Positions 52,728-62,536 of a DNA stretch of 64,000 nucleotides are shown in pieces. This stretch comes from Niastella sp966212235. GTDB taxonomy: Bacteria; Bacteroidota; Bacteroidia; Chitinophagales; Chitinophagaceae. How positions within the stretch are numbered: the first letter of the stretch is position 1; every line of letters begins with the position of its first letter. The position numbers and the translations under genes were made by a program. The notes below the pieces were generated by a model that was not told where the DNA came from, made no database searches, and saw only the letters and a list, made by a program, of their open reading frames with translations. The stretch spans positions 186,001 to 250,000 of the forward strand of contig CBIHPP010000004.1 in NCBI GenBank assembly GCA_966212235.1, written 5' to 3'.

Positions 52728-54545
52728 CTATTTCTTCCCCCCGCTCAACCTGTACAATCCAGCGCCATGGTTATTGATCCGTACAGAAAATTTGTTTGTA
52801 AATGAGCCCAACGATTTGCCCGTCCATAGATCCTGGATTTTACAGGATGGCAAGCCCAAGGTTTTCAAATCGATTTCAATATTTGCCGTTGCTGGCGGCT
52901 CCGGGCCTGATGGTTGCTCCGTAAACACCAGAAACCTTACCGTGGCGCCCACATTCTGATCGGCGCCAGCTTTATCCAGGCCAGCCATGGCGGTAAACCG
53001 GTCAACGCCGGCCGGCAGGTCATATTCAATCACCGAATTGGCGTGCACTCCCACTCCTGACGCGTATTTTTTGCCGTCCACGATCAATTCGCCGCCGGAT
53101 ACGGATCTGTTAACCCGTGGCTTTCCCCAGCCAGCCGTGGCTTTTGTCCATTTGAGCGTTGTCAATGAGATCGTATCGTTTCCTTTAAACACAACCGGGT
53201 TAATCCAGTTGGCATGGTCCCAGTCAATATTTTCCACCGCAGTAACGGCCAGATAGAGTTTCCTGCTGCCGTTCAGCTTTATATCTATCATTTCTGATGG
53301 CTGTTGCCGATTGATCACTGCGCTTTTCCAAATCGCTTTGCTTTCAATCATCTCTTCCCGATCTTCTATATTGAATACAGCCAGAAATTTGTCGCCATTG
53401 GCCGGGTCTTCGGCCATCCAGGCCGCTTGTTTTTCATTGCGGAAAAGCGGTTTGTTGTTGATGCTTTTATTCAGCACATACAACATGTTTTTATTAGTGA
53501 TCAGCGAATCGGTAAAAGGATCGTTATCAGGAAAGTTTCCACCGAACATCAGCGGCGATCTAAAGATGCTCCAGAGCGTCATTAACGTATATTGTTCATC
53601 CCGGGTAAAACCGGTCATTCTTGGATCTCCTCTTTCGGCGCGGATGCCTATTTTCCCCAACGGCAGCATATCGCCATCGGGATAAGCGCCGGCTGCACGC
53701 CATTTATTCCATCGTTCAAACACATCAAAATGTTCTTTTAACTGCCGCCAGCTGTCCCAGAAATCACCCACCGTACGCCACATATTCGCATGCTGTTGCA
53801 CATGCGTGGCGTGATCGATCGGAGTTTCGCCGGGCGATGTACTCAAGACGATCTTACGTCCGGTCCTGTCAATTGCTTTCCGGATCATTTCCACTTCGCC
53901 GGAAAAATAAATGGGCGATGACAGGTCATCAATTTTTACAAAATCAAGCCCCCAGGAAGCGTACAATTCAAAAATGGAATTATAATATTCCTGTGCACCC
54001 GCTTTGCCGGGTACAATGGTGTACATATCATGTAACCAGCGGCATTGATCGGCCGGTGAATAAATGTCGTTGGCAGTGAGTTTGGTGCCTTTAACAGGCA
54101 GGTTGCGTTTTACGGCAATCACCGGTATGCCACGCATAATATGAATACCGAATTTCAATCCTTTTTTATGCAGATAATCGGCCAGGGGCTTGAATCCCCT
54201 GCCGCCGGCCGCAGATGGAAACCTGTTTACCGCAGGTTGAAACCGGCCAAAACTATCGATGTTATATTCAGGATCTTTTTCATTGTATCCATGCGCTTTA
54301 TCATTGGCTACATACCAGCGGATATCTACCACCACATAGTTCCAGCCTGAGGATTTTAAATGGCTGGCCATATAATCTGCATTGGCCTTTACTTCGGCCT
54401 CTGTAACAGTTGGACCAAAACAATCCCAACTGTTCCAGCCCATGGGCGGTGTGGGCGCCCAACTGTGAAAATCGTTTTTATTACCTGGTTGTGCCTGTAA
54501 AAAATATACGGCAAATACGCAAATCGTTATAAGAAGAAACTTCAT
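52728..54545 (-). CDS. Alpha-galactosidase-like GH27 enzyme with NPCBM domain
   Basis: A 605-residue secreted glycosidase. Signal peptide (LLITICVFAVYFLQAQ), then the GH27 signature PTPPMGWNSWDCFGPTVTEA, the barrel motif GLDFVKIDDLSS (catalytic nucleophile Asp) and the acid/base region near GDPRMTGFTRDEQYTLMTLW. A beta domain follows and then an NPCBM-type domain (SVSGGELIVDGKKYASGVGV), which usually binds galactose-like glycans. Likely cleaves terminal alpha-galactose or alpha-N-acetylgalactosamine. Its leader overlaps a hairpin and a short open frame at 54631-54785. Confidence 0.88.
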   Translation of the reverse strand: MKFLLITICVFAVYFLQAQPGNKNDFHSWAPTPPMGWNSWDCFGPTVTEAEVKANADYMASHLKSSGWNYVVVDIRWYVANDKAHGYNEKDPEYNIDSFGRFQPAVNRFPSAAGGRGFKPLADYLHKKGLKFGIHIMRGIPVIAVKRNLPVKGTKLTANDIYSPADQCRWLHDMYTIVPGKAGAQEYYNSIFELYASWGLDFVKIDDLSSPIYFSGEVEMIRKAIDRTGRKIVLSTSPGETPIDHATHVQQHANMWRTVGDFWDSWRQLKEHFDVFERWNKWRAAGAYPDGDMLPLGKIGIRAERGDPRMTGFTRDEQYTLMTLWSIFRSPLMFGGNFPDNDPFTDSLITNKNMLYVLNKSINNKPLFRNEKQAAWMAEDPANGDKFLAVFNIEDREEMIESKAIWKSAVINRQQPSEMIDIKLNGSRKLYLAVTAVENIDWDHANWINPVVFKGNDTISLTTLKWTKATAGWGKPRVNRSVSGGELIVDGKKYASGVGVHANSVIEYDLPAGVDRFTAMAGLDKAGADQNVGATVRFLVFTEQPSGPEPPATANIEIDLKTLGLPSCKIQDLWTGKSLGSFTNKFSVRINNHGAGLYRLSGGKK

Positions 54546-54630
54546 GTAAGGGTTATTTATAATTCTATGTGTGATAACTATCCGGCATGTAATATACCAT
54601 GCGTTTGTTATTTGTTATCAACGTGCAGGC

Positions 54631-54660
54631 AAAAAAAAACGCAGCCTGGAAAAGCTGCGT
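54631..54660 (-). terminator. Hairpin with T9-tract upstream of the GH27 gene
   Basis: ACGCAGC (54639-54645) pairs with GCTGCGT (54654-54660). On the minus strand it is followed by a run of T residues. It sits upstream of GH27 in that orientation, so it may end a small upstream RNA or act as an attenuator. Confidence 0.6.
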
Positions 54661-54834
54661 CAAATTGATTGAAAAATTAAACCCTTAAACCCATGCGCAC
54701 GATTGTTCAGCGCATGCGTAAAGGTAACAGGCAAGGCTCATTTGATATATATGATCCAATTAAAACGAAATTAAAATACACTTAATGCAACCATACGATA
54801 CATGAATGCATCCGGCGGCTGATATACGGTCAAT

Positions 54835-54877
54835 AAAAAAAGAAAGTCCCCTCCCGGCTGAGCCAAAAGGGGACTTC
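54835..54877 (-). terminator. Terminator of TPR gene
   Basis: AAGTCCCC (54844-54851) pairs with GGGGACTT (54869-54876) and is followed on the minus strand by CTTTTTTT-type sequence. The loop contains CTCCCGGCTGAGCC, shared with the palindrome at 4631-4647. Confidence 0.75.
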
Positions 54878-54900
54878 ATTCAAAATTTCGTTTATACTTC

Positions 54901-56280
54901 TTAGTGTTTTCTATCGATGTTGTTGTACTTATCAGTATACTTTGTTACGGTATCCTGTAATTTCTTTACATCTGCATCAATCTGTTTAACGGCTGCTGCG
55001 TCTTTTTTAGCTTCTGCCTGGCGTTTCTTTTGTTCCAGCGCATTTACTTTTTCTTCATTAATAATAATGAGCAGGTCCAGCGCATTTTTCAGGTTGTCTT
55101 TATCTTCCATTTTCAGTTTGCCTTGGCTATCGAGCAACTCATCAACCTTCACTAAATAAGGTAATGCCTGTTCAAATTTTTTGCTGGTTTCTGCACGCAG
55201 TTCGTCTTTTTTCTTCGTCTCTTCTGGCGTTAATTTAGCGCCTGGCTTGGGACGAATATTTTTATTCTCATTATTGATCTCAACACCCTGGTTATAATAT
55301 ATCTGTCCCAATACCATGCTGGCATTTGCATAATCAGGTTTTTTCTCCAGCGTTTTGCTCATCACTTCAATAGCTTTTGCGATCAGCTCTTTTGAGTTGG
55401 ACGGACGTTTGCTGGCATCCGGATCGTAACCTGTTTGGTATAATTCAACACCATAGTTGAAAAGGAACAGGTAGTTATCGGGATTTTCTTTTATAACCTG
55501 GTCATATTTCTTAAACAGGTCTTCTTTGTTTCCTTTTTCCCGGGCCATGTCAAGATCAAAACCAGTCCAGAAAGCATCGGAGGGGTATACTTCCTTACCT
55601 AAAGCAGAGAATTTAGAGGCATTGGTAACATCATCTTTTCTGCGATAATAGTCGGCCAGCCATTTATAGATCTCTACAAATCCATCCCCTTTTGCTTTAG
55701 CCTCAGCGATTTTGCCATAATACACAGCTGCATCATCGGGCTTCTGCGCCTTTTCAGCCGAAATACCGGCATATAAGGTGGTGGTGGTATCTAACTTAAT
55801 AGGAATAATACCCCTGGCCGACATGAGGTCAAATACGGCCAGTGAATTTTTGAAGTTCACGAAGGCATCATTGTAGTTGCTGGCATTATAAAATGAAGCC
55901 GCATCTTTTGAATACCCAGTGTAAAGGTCAATCAACGGCGCATTGTTATCCAGGGTTAACTGAATATTCCTTTTAGCCGCATCTTTTTCCTTCGTCTCCA
56001 GTTCCAGGTATTGCTTCAACGCTTCCAATGCAGTAGCACGGGCGTCGGGCACTGTTGATTTCAGTAAAGAATCACTGGCAATGGCGCCATATACTTTTGC
56101 TTTTATGTACCAGGCTTCTGAAACGGTTTTATTTTTTTCAACGGCCATAACGTTGTCGATCTCCGTTTTGGCATCGGTGAATTTTTTCCTGGTAAGCAGG
56201 TCTTTAGCCTTTTCGAGTTTCTGGGCCTGTGACAAGAAACCAACTACAGCGAGCAATGCTGTCAGAAACAATTTTTTCAT
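54901..56280 (-). CDS. TPR-containing secreted protein
   Basis: A 459-residue protein. Signal peptide (TALLAVVGFLSQAQ), then alpha-helical repeats with TPR-like spacing (KDLLTRKKFTDAKTEIDNVM; YNASNYNDAFVNFKNSLAVF; NYLFLFNYGVELYQTGYDP) and Lys-rich coiled-coil tail (QKKRQAEAKKDAAAVKQID). Probably extracytoplasmic scaffold; partners unknown. Starts 74 bp after the gyrA stop in the same direction, so co-transcription is possible. Confidence 0.75.
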   Translation of the reverse strand: MKKLFLTALLAVVGFLSQAQKLEKAKDLLTRKKFTDAKTEIDNVMAVEKNKTVSEAWYIKAKVYGAIASDSLLKSTVPDARATALEALKQYLELETKEKDAAKRNIQLTLDNNAPLIDLYTGYSKDAASFYNASNYNDAFVNFKNSLAVFDLMSARGIIPIKLDTTTTLYAGISAEKAQKPDDAAVYYGKIAEAKAKGDGFVEIYKWLADYYRRKDDVTNASKFSALGKEVYPSDAFWTGFDLDMAREKGNKEDLFKKYDQVIKENPDNYLFLFNYGVELYQTGYDPDASKRPSNSKELIAKAIEVMSKTLEKKPDYANASMVLGQIYYNQGVEINNENKNIRPKPGAKLTPEETKKKDELRAETSKKFEQALPYLVKVDELLDSQGKLKMEDKDNLKNALDLLIIINEEKVNALEQKKRQAEAKKDAAAVKQIDADVKKLQDTVTKYTDKYNNIDRKH

Positions 56281-56354
56281 GTGTTAATATATCTTTTTTT
56301 TAGCCAGATGGATCTTACAATTCATCTGTGTGTTTTATATTATGTGCGACCCAA

Positions 56355-59039
56355 TTATTGATTATCCGGATTTTCTTCTTCTCCGGGGTTTTCTTCTGTT
56401 CCGGGCTCCTCCTCCTCAACGTTGGAGTCATCAGCATCATTTGTTGCTTCCGCACTTTCACTTTCATCAGATGCAATCTCGTTGCCATCGGTTGCCTCAA
56501 CACCTTCAATGGCATCTGCCTGGGCTTCGATCTCTCCATTTTCACCATTCACTTCTTCTTCACTATCATCGAGTTTTGTGATGGCGGAGATCTCGTCAGT
56601 GTCTTCAAGGCGAATTAATTTAACACCTTGTGTGTTGCGACCCAGTTCGCTGATCCCCCCTGCCGGCATACGAATGGTCATACCACTTCTACAAATGATC
56701 ATCAGATCTTCCTTTTCTGCCACATCCAGCATTCCTACCAGTGAACCGGTTTTTTCGGTAACGTTGAGGGTTTTTACCCCTTTTCCGCCCCGGTTGGTGA
56801 TGGGATATTCATCGAGTTGCGTTCTTTTACCGTAACCTTTTTCGCTCACAACCAACACACTACGCGAATTATCTTCCTTGCTGACACATATCATGCCAAT
56901 AACAGCATCGTTTGCATCGTCTACATCTATCCCTGCTACCCCAATGGCGCCACGGCCCGTTGCCCTAACTTTTGCTTCATTGAAACGAATGGCGCGACCG
57001 CTTTTAGCAGCCAGCATTATTTCATTATTACCATCTGTTAACCGGGCTACCAGCAATTCATCGCCTTCAACAATAGTAATGGCATTTACCCCGGTCTGGC
57101 GAGGACGGCTGAAATCTTCCAGGGCCGTTTTCTTAATAATACCCTTCTTGGTACACAACAGAATGTTGTGTGATTTTACAAATTCCTCATTTTCGAGGTC
57201 TTTTATGTCAATGATCGCTCTGATCTTATCATCGGGCGGCAATTGTATCAGGTTCTGAATAGCGCGGCCTTTACTGGTTTTATCGCCATCTGGTATTTCA
57301 TAAACATTCAACCAGTAACAACGTCCTTTTTCGGTAAAGAAGAGCATGGTGTGGTGCGAAGACGCTACAAACAGGTGTTCAATAAAATCTTCTTCCCGTG
57401 CGCGACTGCCTTTAGCTCCCCGGCCACCGCGGCGCTGGGCGCGGAATTCGTTGGCGGGTGTACGTTTGATATAACCCAGGTGCGAAATGGTGATCACCAC
57501 ATCTTCTTCCTTGATCAGATCTTTTATGCGTACTTCATTATCGAGGTAAGTGATCTCCGTTTTGCGGGCATCACCGAACTTTTCTTTTACTTCAAGTAAT
57601 TCGGTTTTAATAACATCGTACCGCATGACTTCATTACTTAACAACTCACGCAAATGGGCGATGATCCTTTGCAGTTCATCGAATTCTTCCCTGATCTTAT
57701 CGCGTTCCATGCCGGTCAAACGTTGCAAACGCAATTCGAGGATGGCACGGGCTTGTATTTCATCGAGCCCCCACCCTGCATTGATCAGGCTTAACCGGGC
57801 AACTTCGGGGTTGGCCGAAGCACGGATCATGGCAATCACTTCATCGAGGTGATCCAGTGCGATGAGATAGCCCTGTAAAATATGGGCTTTCTTCTCTGCT
57901 TCGCGCAGCTCAAACTGAGCACGGCGAACCACCACTTCATGCCTGAACTCCACAAACTCACTGATCATATCTTTTACGTTCAGTGTTTTGGGACGACCCT
58001 TTGACAGGGCTACGTTATTTATACCGTATGATGTTTGAAGTTCGGTGAATTTAAACAGCTGGTTGATCACCACGTTGGCAATAGCGTCGCGTTTGAGATC
58101 AACTACAATACGGGTTCCTTCTTTCTGGTTCGATTCATTGTTGATATGCGCAATGCCTTCGATCACTTTTTCATTCACGAGCTGACCGATCTTATCGCAC
58201 AGCGCATCGCGGTTTACCTGGTAAGGCACTTCCGTTACAATGATGGTTTCGCGACCGCTGGGTTTGGTATCAACCTGCAGTTTACCACGCAGCACTACCC
58301 TGCCCCTTCCAAAATGCATACCCGCACGCACGCCTTCCATACCATAGATGATACCACCGGTAGGAAAATCGGGCGCCTTGATGTGCACCATCAATTCATC
58401 GATGGTGATCTCGCGGTTATCGATATAGGCAATACAGCCATCAATTACTTCGCTCAGGTTATGCGGCATCATGTTGGTGGCCATACCAACCGCAATACCA
58501 CTGGACCCGTTGATCAATAAATTCGGAATACGCGTAGGCAGAATGGTAGGCTCTTTTTCAGAGTCATCGAAGTTGGGCTGAAAGTCAACCGTATCCTTAT
58601 CGATATCTTCCAGCAGATACTCCGCCAGTCTCTTTAGCCGGGCCTCCGTATACCTCATGGCGGCTGGTCCGTCGCCATCCTGGTTACCGAAGTTACCCTG
58701 GCCATCTACAAGCGTATATCGCATGCTCCATTCCTGTGCCATACGCACCATGGCGTCGTACACCGAAGAGTCACCATGCGGGTGGTACTTACCCAACACC
58801 TCTCCTACAACACGAGCCGATTTCTTATACGCCCTATTGGAATTCAAACCCAGTTCGTTCATAGCGTACAAAATGCGCCGGTGAACGGGTTTCAATCCAT
58901 CGCGTACATCGGGCAAGGCACGGCTTACAATTACTGACATCGAATAATCGATGTAAGCCGTTTTCATTTGCTCTTCGATATTTACAGGGATAATACGATT
59001 CTGATCGTTTGTTTCCTGTGGTGTGAGATTTTCTTCCAT
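56355..59039 (-). CDS. gyrA: DNA gyrase subunit A
   Basis: An 894-residue subunit of the type II topoisomerase that introduces negative supercoils with GyrB. N-terminal HPHGDSSVYDAMVRMAQEWS with the quinolone-resistance region, catalytic Tyr in AAMRYTEARL, the GYLIALDHLDEVI coiled coil, and the C-terminal beta-pinwheel with a GyrA box of QRRGGRGAKG. The last about 70 residues (from LDDSEEEVNGENGE) form an unusually long acidic tail rich in Glu, Asp and Asn. gyrB is not in the window. Start ATG 59039 (MEENLTPQETNDQN). Confidence 0.97.
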   Translation of the reverse strand: MEENLTPQETNDQNRIIPVNIEEQMKTAYIDYSMSVIVSRALPDVRDGLKPVHRRILYAMNELGLNSNRAYKKSARVVGEVLGKYHPHGDSSVYDAMVRMAQEWSMRYTLVDGQGNFGNQDGDGPAAMRYTEARLKRLAEYLLEDIDKDTVDFQPNFDDSEKEPTILPTRIPNLLINGSSGIAVGMATNMMPHNLSEVIDGCIAYIDNREITIDELMVHIKAPDFPTGGIIYGMEGVRAGMHFGRGRVVLRGKLQVDTKPSGRETIIVTEVPYQVNRDALCDKIGQLVNEKVIEGIAHINNESNQKEGTRIVVDLKRDAIANVVINQLFKFTELQTSYGINNVALSKGRPKTLNVKDMISEFVEFRHEVVVRRAQFELREAEKKAHILQGYLIALDHLDEVIAMIRASANPEVARLSLINAGWGLDEIQARAILELRLQRLTGMERDKIREEFDELQRIIAHLRELLSNEVMRYDVIKTELLEVKEKFGDARKTEITYLDNEVRIKDLIKEEDVVITISHLGYIKRTPANEFRAQRRGGRGAKGSRAREEDFIEHLFVASSHHTMLFFTEKGRCYWLNVYEIPDGDKTSKGRAIQNLIQLPPDDKIRAIIDIKDLENEEFVKSHNILLCTKKGIIKKTALEDFSRPRQTGVNAITIVEGDELLVARLTDGNNEIMLAAKSGRAIRFNEAKVRATGRGAIGVAGIDVDDANDAVIGMICVSKEDNSRSVLVVSEKGYGKRTQLDEYPITNRGGKGVKTLNVTEKTGSLVGMLDVAEKEDLMIICRSGMTIRMPAGGISELGRNTQGVKLIRLEDTDEISAITKLDDSEEEVNGENGEIEAQADAIEGVEATDGNEIASDESESAEATNDADDSNVEEEEPGTEENPGEEENPDNQ

Positions 59040-59094
59040 ACTTTGATTTACAGATATGATTTACATCCGTTTAAGGAGTCCTTAGGATGGGGTG

Positions 59095-59102
59095 CAAAAA
59101 TA
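59095..59102 (-). promoter_or_regulatory. Putative -7 promoter element for gyrA
   Basis: TATTTTTG on the minus strand, 56 nt upstream of the gyrA ATG; exact TAnnTTTG match, but in an AT-rich setting. No -33 TTG seen. Confidence 0.35.
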
Positions 59103-59221
59103 CCCTATTTAGGCGTGAAAACCCGGTAATTGAATGGGTTTTTTAGGCCTAAATTTTATCCACGAATGTTAAGAAATAGGTAAAGCAAAGCAGGCAGGAA
59201 GCCGCTATCTTGCTAAGATGG

Positions 59222-60409
59222 TTAAACAGGCTGTAAAGGGAGATCTATGATAAACTGACTTCCCTCCCCTTCGGTGCTTTTTACAGCAATGGAACCCCGG
59301 GCATTTTCAACGAACTCTTTTATGAGTACCAGCCCTAACCCGCTGCCACTCTCATTCTGCGTACCGCGGCGGCTGAATTTTTCTTTACTGAGGAATAGCC
59401 GTTCGCACATAGTAGCCGGCATACCTATACCGGTATCCGTAACATGTATGATCACTTTCTTTTCTATATTAAATCCTTCTACGGTAATGCTGCCTTTATC
59501 GGTAAACTTGTTGGCATTGGTGAGCAGGTTCCTTAAAATGAAGCTTACAACATTTTCATCCATAGTCAGGCTTACCGATCCATTGACCCGGTTAACCAGG
59601 CGGTTCTTTTTTAAACTGGCTTGCCCGGTAAGTTCGGTAAAGACATTATCAACCACATCTTTTAATGAAATGGTTGCGGTAACCAGACGTTGCGGCTGTA
59701 ATTGAATATTGCCCCATGCTACCAGGTTTTCGAGCAAGGTCATGGTGCTATGCAGCTGTGTACTGCTTACATTCAAAAAATTATCAAACCGATCGGGATC
59801 GATCATCTTGTTCTGGTATAATTTAAACAGGCTAACGATAGACCCGAGGGGACTTCTTACATCATGGGCAATGATGGAAATGATACGGCGCTGCGCCTGG
59901 GTAATACGTTCGAGCTCCTGGTTCTTTAACCGCAGCTCCAGTTGTTTTACCACCTGCTTTCCCAGCATCACCAATGCTTCCTGCTGATCGGTTGTTAAGT
60001 TCCTGGGAACAGTATCCTTTACACAAAGCATACCCAGGTTGTTACCATCCTGGCTGGTAAGTGGCACGCCGGCATAAAATCGTATCCCATGGCTACCGGT
60101 AACCATCGGGTTATTGGCAAAACGGTTATCATTGGCCGCATCGGGCACTATGAAGAGGTCACCGTTTAAAATACCATGGCTGCAAAAAGAGGTATCACGG
60201 GGTGTTTCAGCTTCGGTGATGCCCAGCCGGGCCTTGAACCACTGGCGTTCTGCATCTATGAGAGAGATCAGGGAAATGGGTACGCTGCAAATACGGGAAG
60301 CGAGTTTAACAAGGTGATCAAATTCTTCTTCTGCAGGCGTATCGAGTATATTGTACTGATACAGATCGGCCAATCTTAAGTTTTCATTAACAGGTATACC
60401 AGCTTTCAT
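59222..60409 (-). CDS. GAF-domain sensor histidine kinase
   Basis: A 395-residue soluble kinase. GAF domain (residues about 25-165; ISLIDAERQWFKARLGI, FYAGVPLTSQDGNNLGMLCV), a HisKA dimerisation helix with phospho-acceptor His in RRIISIIAHDVRSPLGSI, and a HATPase domain with N-box NLLTNANKFTDKG, G1 DTGIGMP and G2 GSGLGLVL. No membrane segment, so it senses an intracellular signal (GAF ligand unknown). No response regulator gene is adjacent in the window; phosphotransfer partner unknown. Confidence 0.93.
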   Translation of the reverse strand: MKAGIPVNENLRLADLYQYNILDTPAEEEFDHLVKLASRICSVPISLISLIDAERQWFKARLGITEAETPRDTSFCSHGILNGDLFIVPDAANDNRFANNPMVTGSHGIRFYAGVPLTSQDGNNLGMLCVKDTVPRNLTTDQQEALVMLGKQVVKQLELRLKNQELERITQAQRRIISIIAHDVRSPLGSIVSLFKLYQNKMIDPDRFDNFLNVSSTQLHSTMTLLENLVAWGNIQLQPQRLVTATISLKDVVDNVFTELTGQASLKKNRLVNRVNGSVSLTMDENVVSFILRNLLTNANKFTDKGSITVEGFNIEKKVIIHVTDTGIGMPATMCERLFLSKEKFSRRGTQNESGSGLGLVLIKEFVENARGSIAVKSTEGEGSQFIIDLPLQPV

Positions 60410-60802
60410 TATACGTTATTAGAGGTGCGGATGTAGAAAGCATAAATATGGCAACACAATACCTTAAAAACAATTCTTATATATCGATTCTATCTTTTGT
60501 ACAGAAAGGTTTTTAATCCGTTACTGGTTATTACTTACCCCCGCCGGGTATGGATGAGCTAATGGTGGAAAACTACCTGCATTTTTAACGCTTCTTTTTA
60601 TAACATTTCTATTTGAGTATTTGGTACAATAACTGCCAACTGTTAACTTGCAGTATACAATTATCTCTATCTTCCGGATATCCTATTTTGAATTTCCATA
60701 CAACCATCTGAGCCCGCGACCCGCTGAATAAGTTTTTCTAGGCACGAAAGTAGCTTACCACAGAGCTATCTGCTTACAATTATTTTACAGAGTTTTTTAG
60801 TT
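60410..60802. other. Intergenic region without recognised features
   Basis: 393 bp between divergent genes. AT-rich; TATCTTCCG near 60666 is a possible weak -7 site. No hairpin, ORF or repeat of note. Confidence 0.3.
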
Positions 60803-62392
60803 ATGAACCAGTACCTATTATTACGCGATAACAAGCAAACAGGACCGTATACAGCAGAACAGCTGGCGGCCAAAGGGATTAAGCCTTATGACCTCGTATG
60901 GCAGGAAGGTAGAAGCGCCGCATGGCGTTATCCCAGTGAAATTGCAGAACTAAAACCATTTGCCCCGGTTGTAGAAGAACAACCGTATGATCGTTTCTAT
61001 AAGAAACCGGGCGAACAGACCACCGAGTCGGCCACAGTAGCTGCGCAAACCGTTACCGAACAACAACCGGTAGCAAGCGCTGCCAATACCGCGAATGCCG
61101 TACAGGAAAGCCAACCGGTGAGTAAAGTGAACGAGCAAACAACCGGTAAACATATTTATGTTACCATGCCAGCGTCAAAAACGCAAACAAACGTCACCAC
61201 GCCGGTAGCCAAAAAAGAAGAAACAACCAAACCGGTTGCCCAGCAATATAACCAAACCGCCACCTCAGCCACCAGCAAAACTGAAAAGAAAACAGCCGCG
61301 GCTTCATACATCGTATCACAGGAAGATGATGAACTGAACAGCAGTTTGCTGAAAGGATACCAGGACCGGAGAAAGGAAGATGATGAGATCAACAACAGCT
61401 TCCTGAGTGAGTATGAAATGAAGAAAAGGGCCATGGCACAAAATAAAGGGGGCGGAACAACCACAACTATAAAACAAGCCGAAAAACCGGTAGCCAGCAC
61501 CAAAGAGACCTGGGCAAGGCCAGCAAAAAAAGATCGGATCGATCTTAAAGCATTACTGGCAGGTTCGGGAAAATACCTTCAGGACAATAAAAACCTTACG
61601 CGCGGACTGGTTGCTGCCGTATTGATACTCGGTGGGGTAGTCATCGGCCTCATTATTAATTCAGGCCGCCGGCAGCCCGATACCAAGGTGCTGGAAACCC
61701 TGGTAAAAGAGATCAGGGAACAACAAAGCGAAAAAGCCAGTACTACAGGTACTTTACCAACCACCGAAACAGCACAAAATAATAACCAGCCACGGGAAGA
61801 AGATCGCTACAATAACGAAGCTCCGCATAATAATAATAATAATAATAATAGCATAGAACCAGCGCCACCTACTTCTAATTCAGGGAACAGCACCAACCAG
61901 CAGGCGGTGATCAGGCGCGACGTCATTAAAAAAGATAACAACGTAGCTTCACCACCCCAAAGTCAGAATAAATCCATTGCGGTACAGGCTTCCAATACGA
62001 ACACACAACCGGTAGAAGTTACCCCGACCGTTATGGAACCCAGGGAAAAACCCATTAACCAGGAAGTACTGGAAAAAGCCCGTAAAAACATTTACGATCA
62101 GGTGCGGGTAGAAGCCAGCGCGTTCAAGGTGGGTATCTTAGGCGGCATTTCCGATTTGGATATAACTGTTCTTAACAGTAGCTTATATGCCCTCGACCAG
62201 GTATCGGTTGAGATCAAATATTTCGGGCCTGAAAAGAAACTTGTAAAAACACAAACACTCCTCTTTAATAGTGTTCCTCCCGGCAAACGAAGAACGCTGG
62301 AAGCACCGCGTACCAGTCGGGGTATTACCATCGATTATACGGTCACCAGCATTAACTCAAAAGCGTTGGGACTTGCTCAAACTGGATTTTGA
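60803..62392 (+). CDS. GYF_2-domain membrane protein
   Basis: A 529-residue protein: GYF_2 (DUF4339) domain at 1-60 (YLLLRDNKQTGPYTAEQLAA; WQEGRSAAWRYPSEI), a long Gln/Thr/Lys-rich low-complexity region, two near-repeats with EDDELNSSLLKGYQDRRKE and EDDEINNSFLSEYEMKK, one membrane segment (about 268-288, RGLVAAVLILGGVVIGLII), and a beta-rich C-terminal domain (SALYALDQVSVEIKYFGP). An (AAT)7 tract at 61829-61849 encodes seven Asn. It is a probable inner-membrane protein; function unknown. Confidence 0.75.
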   Translation: MNQYLLLRDNKQTGPYTAEQLAAKGIKPYDLVWQEGRSAAWRYPSEIAELKPFAPVVEEQPYDRFYKKPGEQTTESATVAAQTVTEQQPVASAANTANAVQESQPVSKVNEQTTGKHIYVTMPASKTQTNVTTPVAKKEETTKPVAQQYNQTATSATSKTEKKTAAASYIVSQEDDELNSSLLKGYQDRRKEDDEINNSFLSEYEMKKRAMAQNKGGGTTTTIKQAEKPVASTKETWARPAKKDRIDLKALLAGSGKYLQDNKNLTRGLVAAVLILGGVVIGLIINSGRRQPDTKVLETLVKEIREQQSEKASTTGTLPTTETAQNNNQPREEDRYNNEAPHNNNNNNNSIEPAPPTSNSGNSTNQQAVIRRDVIKKDNNVASPPQSQNKSIAVQASNTNTQPVEVTPTVMEPREKPINQEVLEKARKNIYDQVRVEASAFKVGILGGISDLDITVLNSSLYALDQVSVEIKYFGPEKKLVKTQTLLFNSVPPGKRRTLEAPRTSRGITIDYTVTSINSKALGLAQTGF

Positions 62393-62536
62393 GGAAGATT
62401 CTACAATTGCAATTCGTTTTTCCACATTTATTGCGTCTGGCATAGTTTTTAGACTTAATAACTATCTGGCACAGTTTTTTTAAAAGGTAGATAGTTACAA
62501 GCAATTAGATGGAAGGAAGTTAAAAACCTTTGCTTT

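Larger units (their letters stand above)
54546..54900. other. Intergenic region with two hairpins and a 30-codon ORF
   Basis: 355 bp. A terminator-like hairpin on the minus strand is at 54631-54660. A plus-strand ORF runs 54693-54785 (ATG; MRTIVQRMRKGNRQG). Its start overlaps a stem, CATGCGC (54703-54714 region) with GCGCATG, so RNA structure and ORF conflict. A terminator for the TPR gene is at 54835-54877. Neither an ncRNA nor a peptide is proven. Confidence 0.3.

Noticed and set aside
54631..54785. Functional small RNA or peptide
   Set aside because: Not asserted as a gene: only a hairpin with T-tract and a 30-codon frame are visible, without conservation or promoter evidence.
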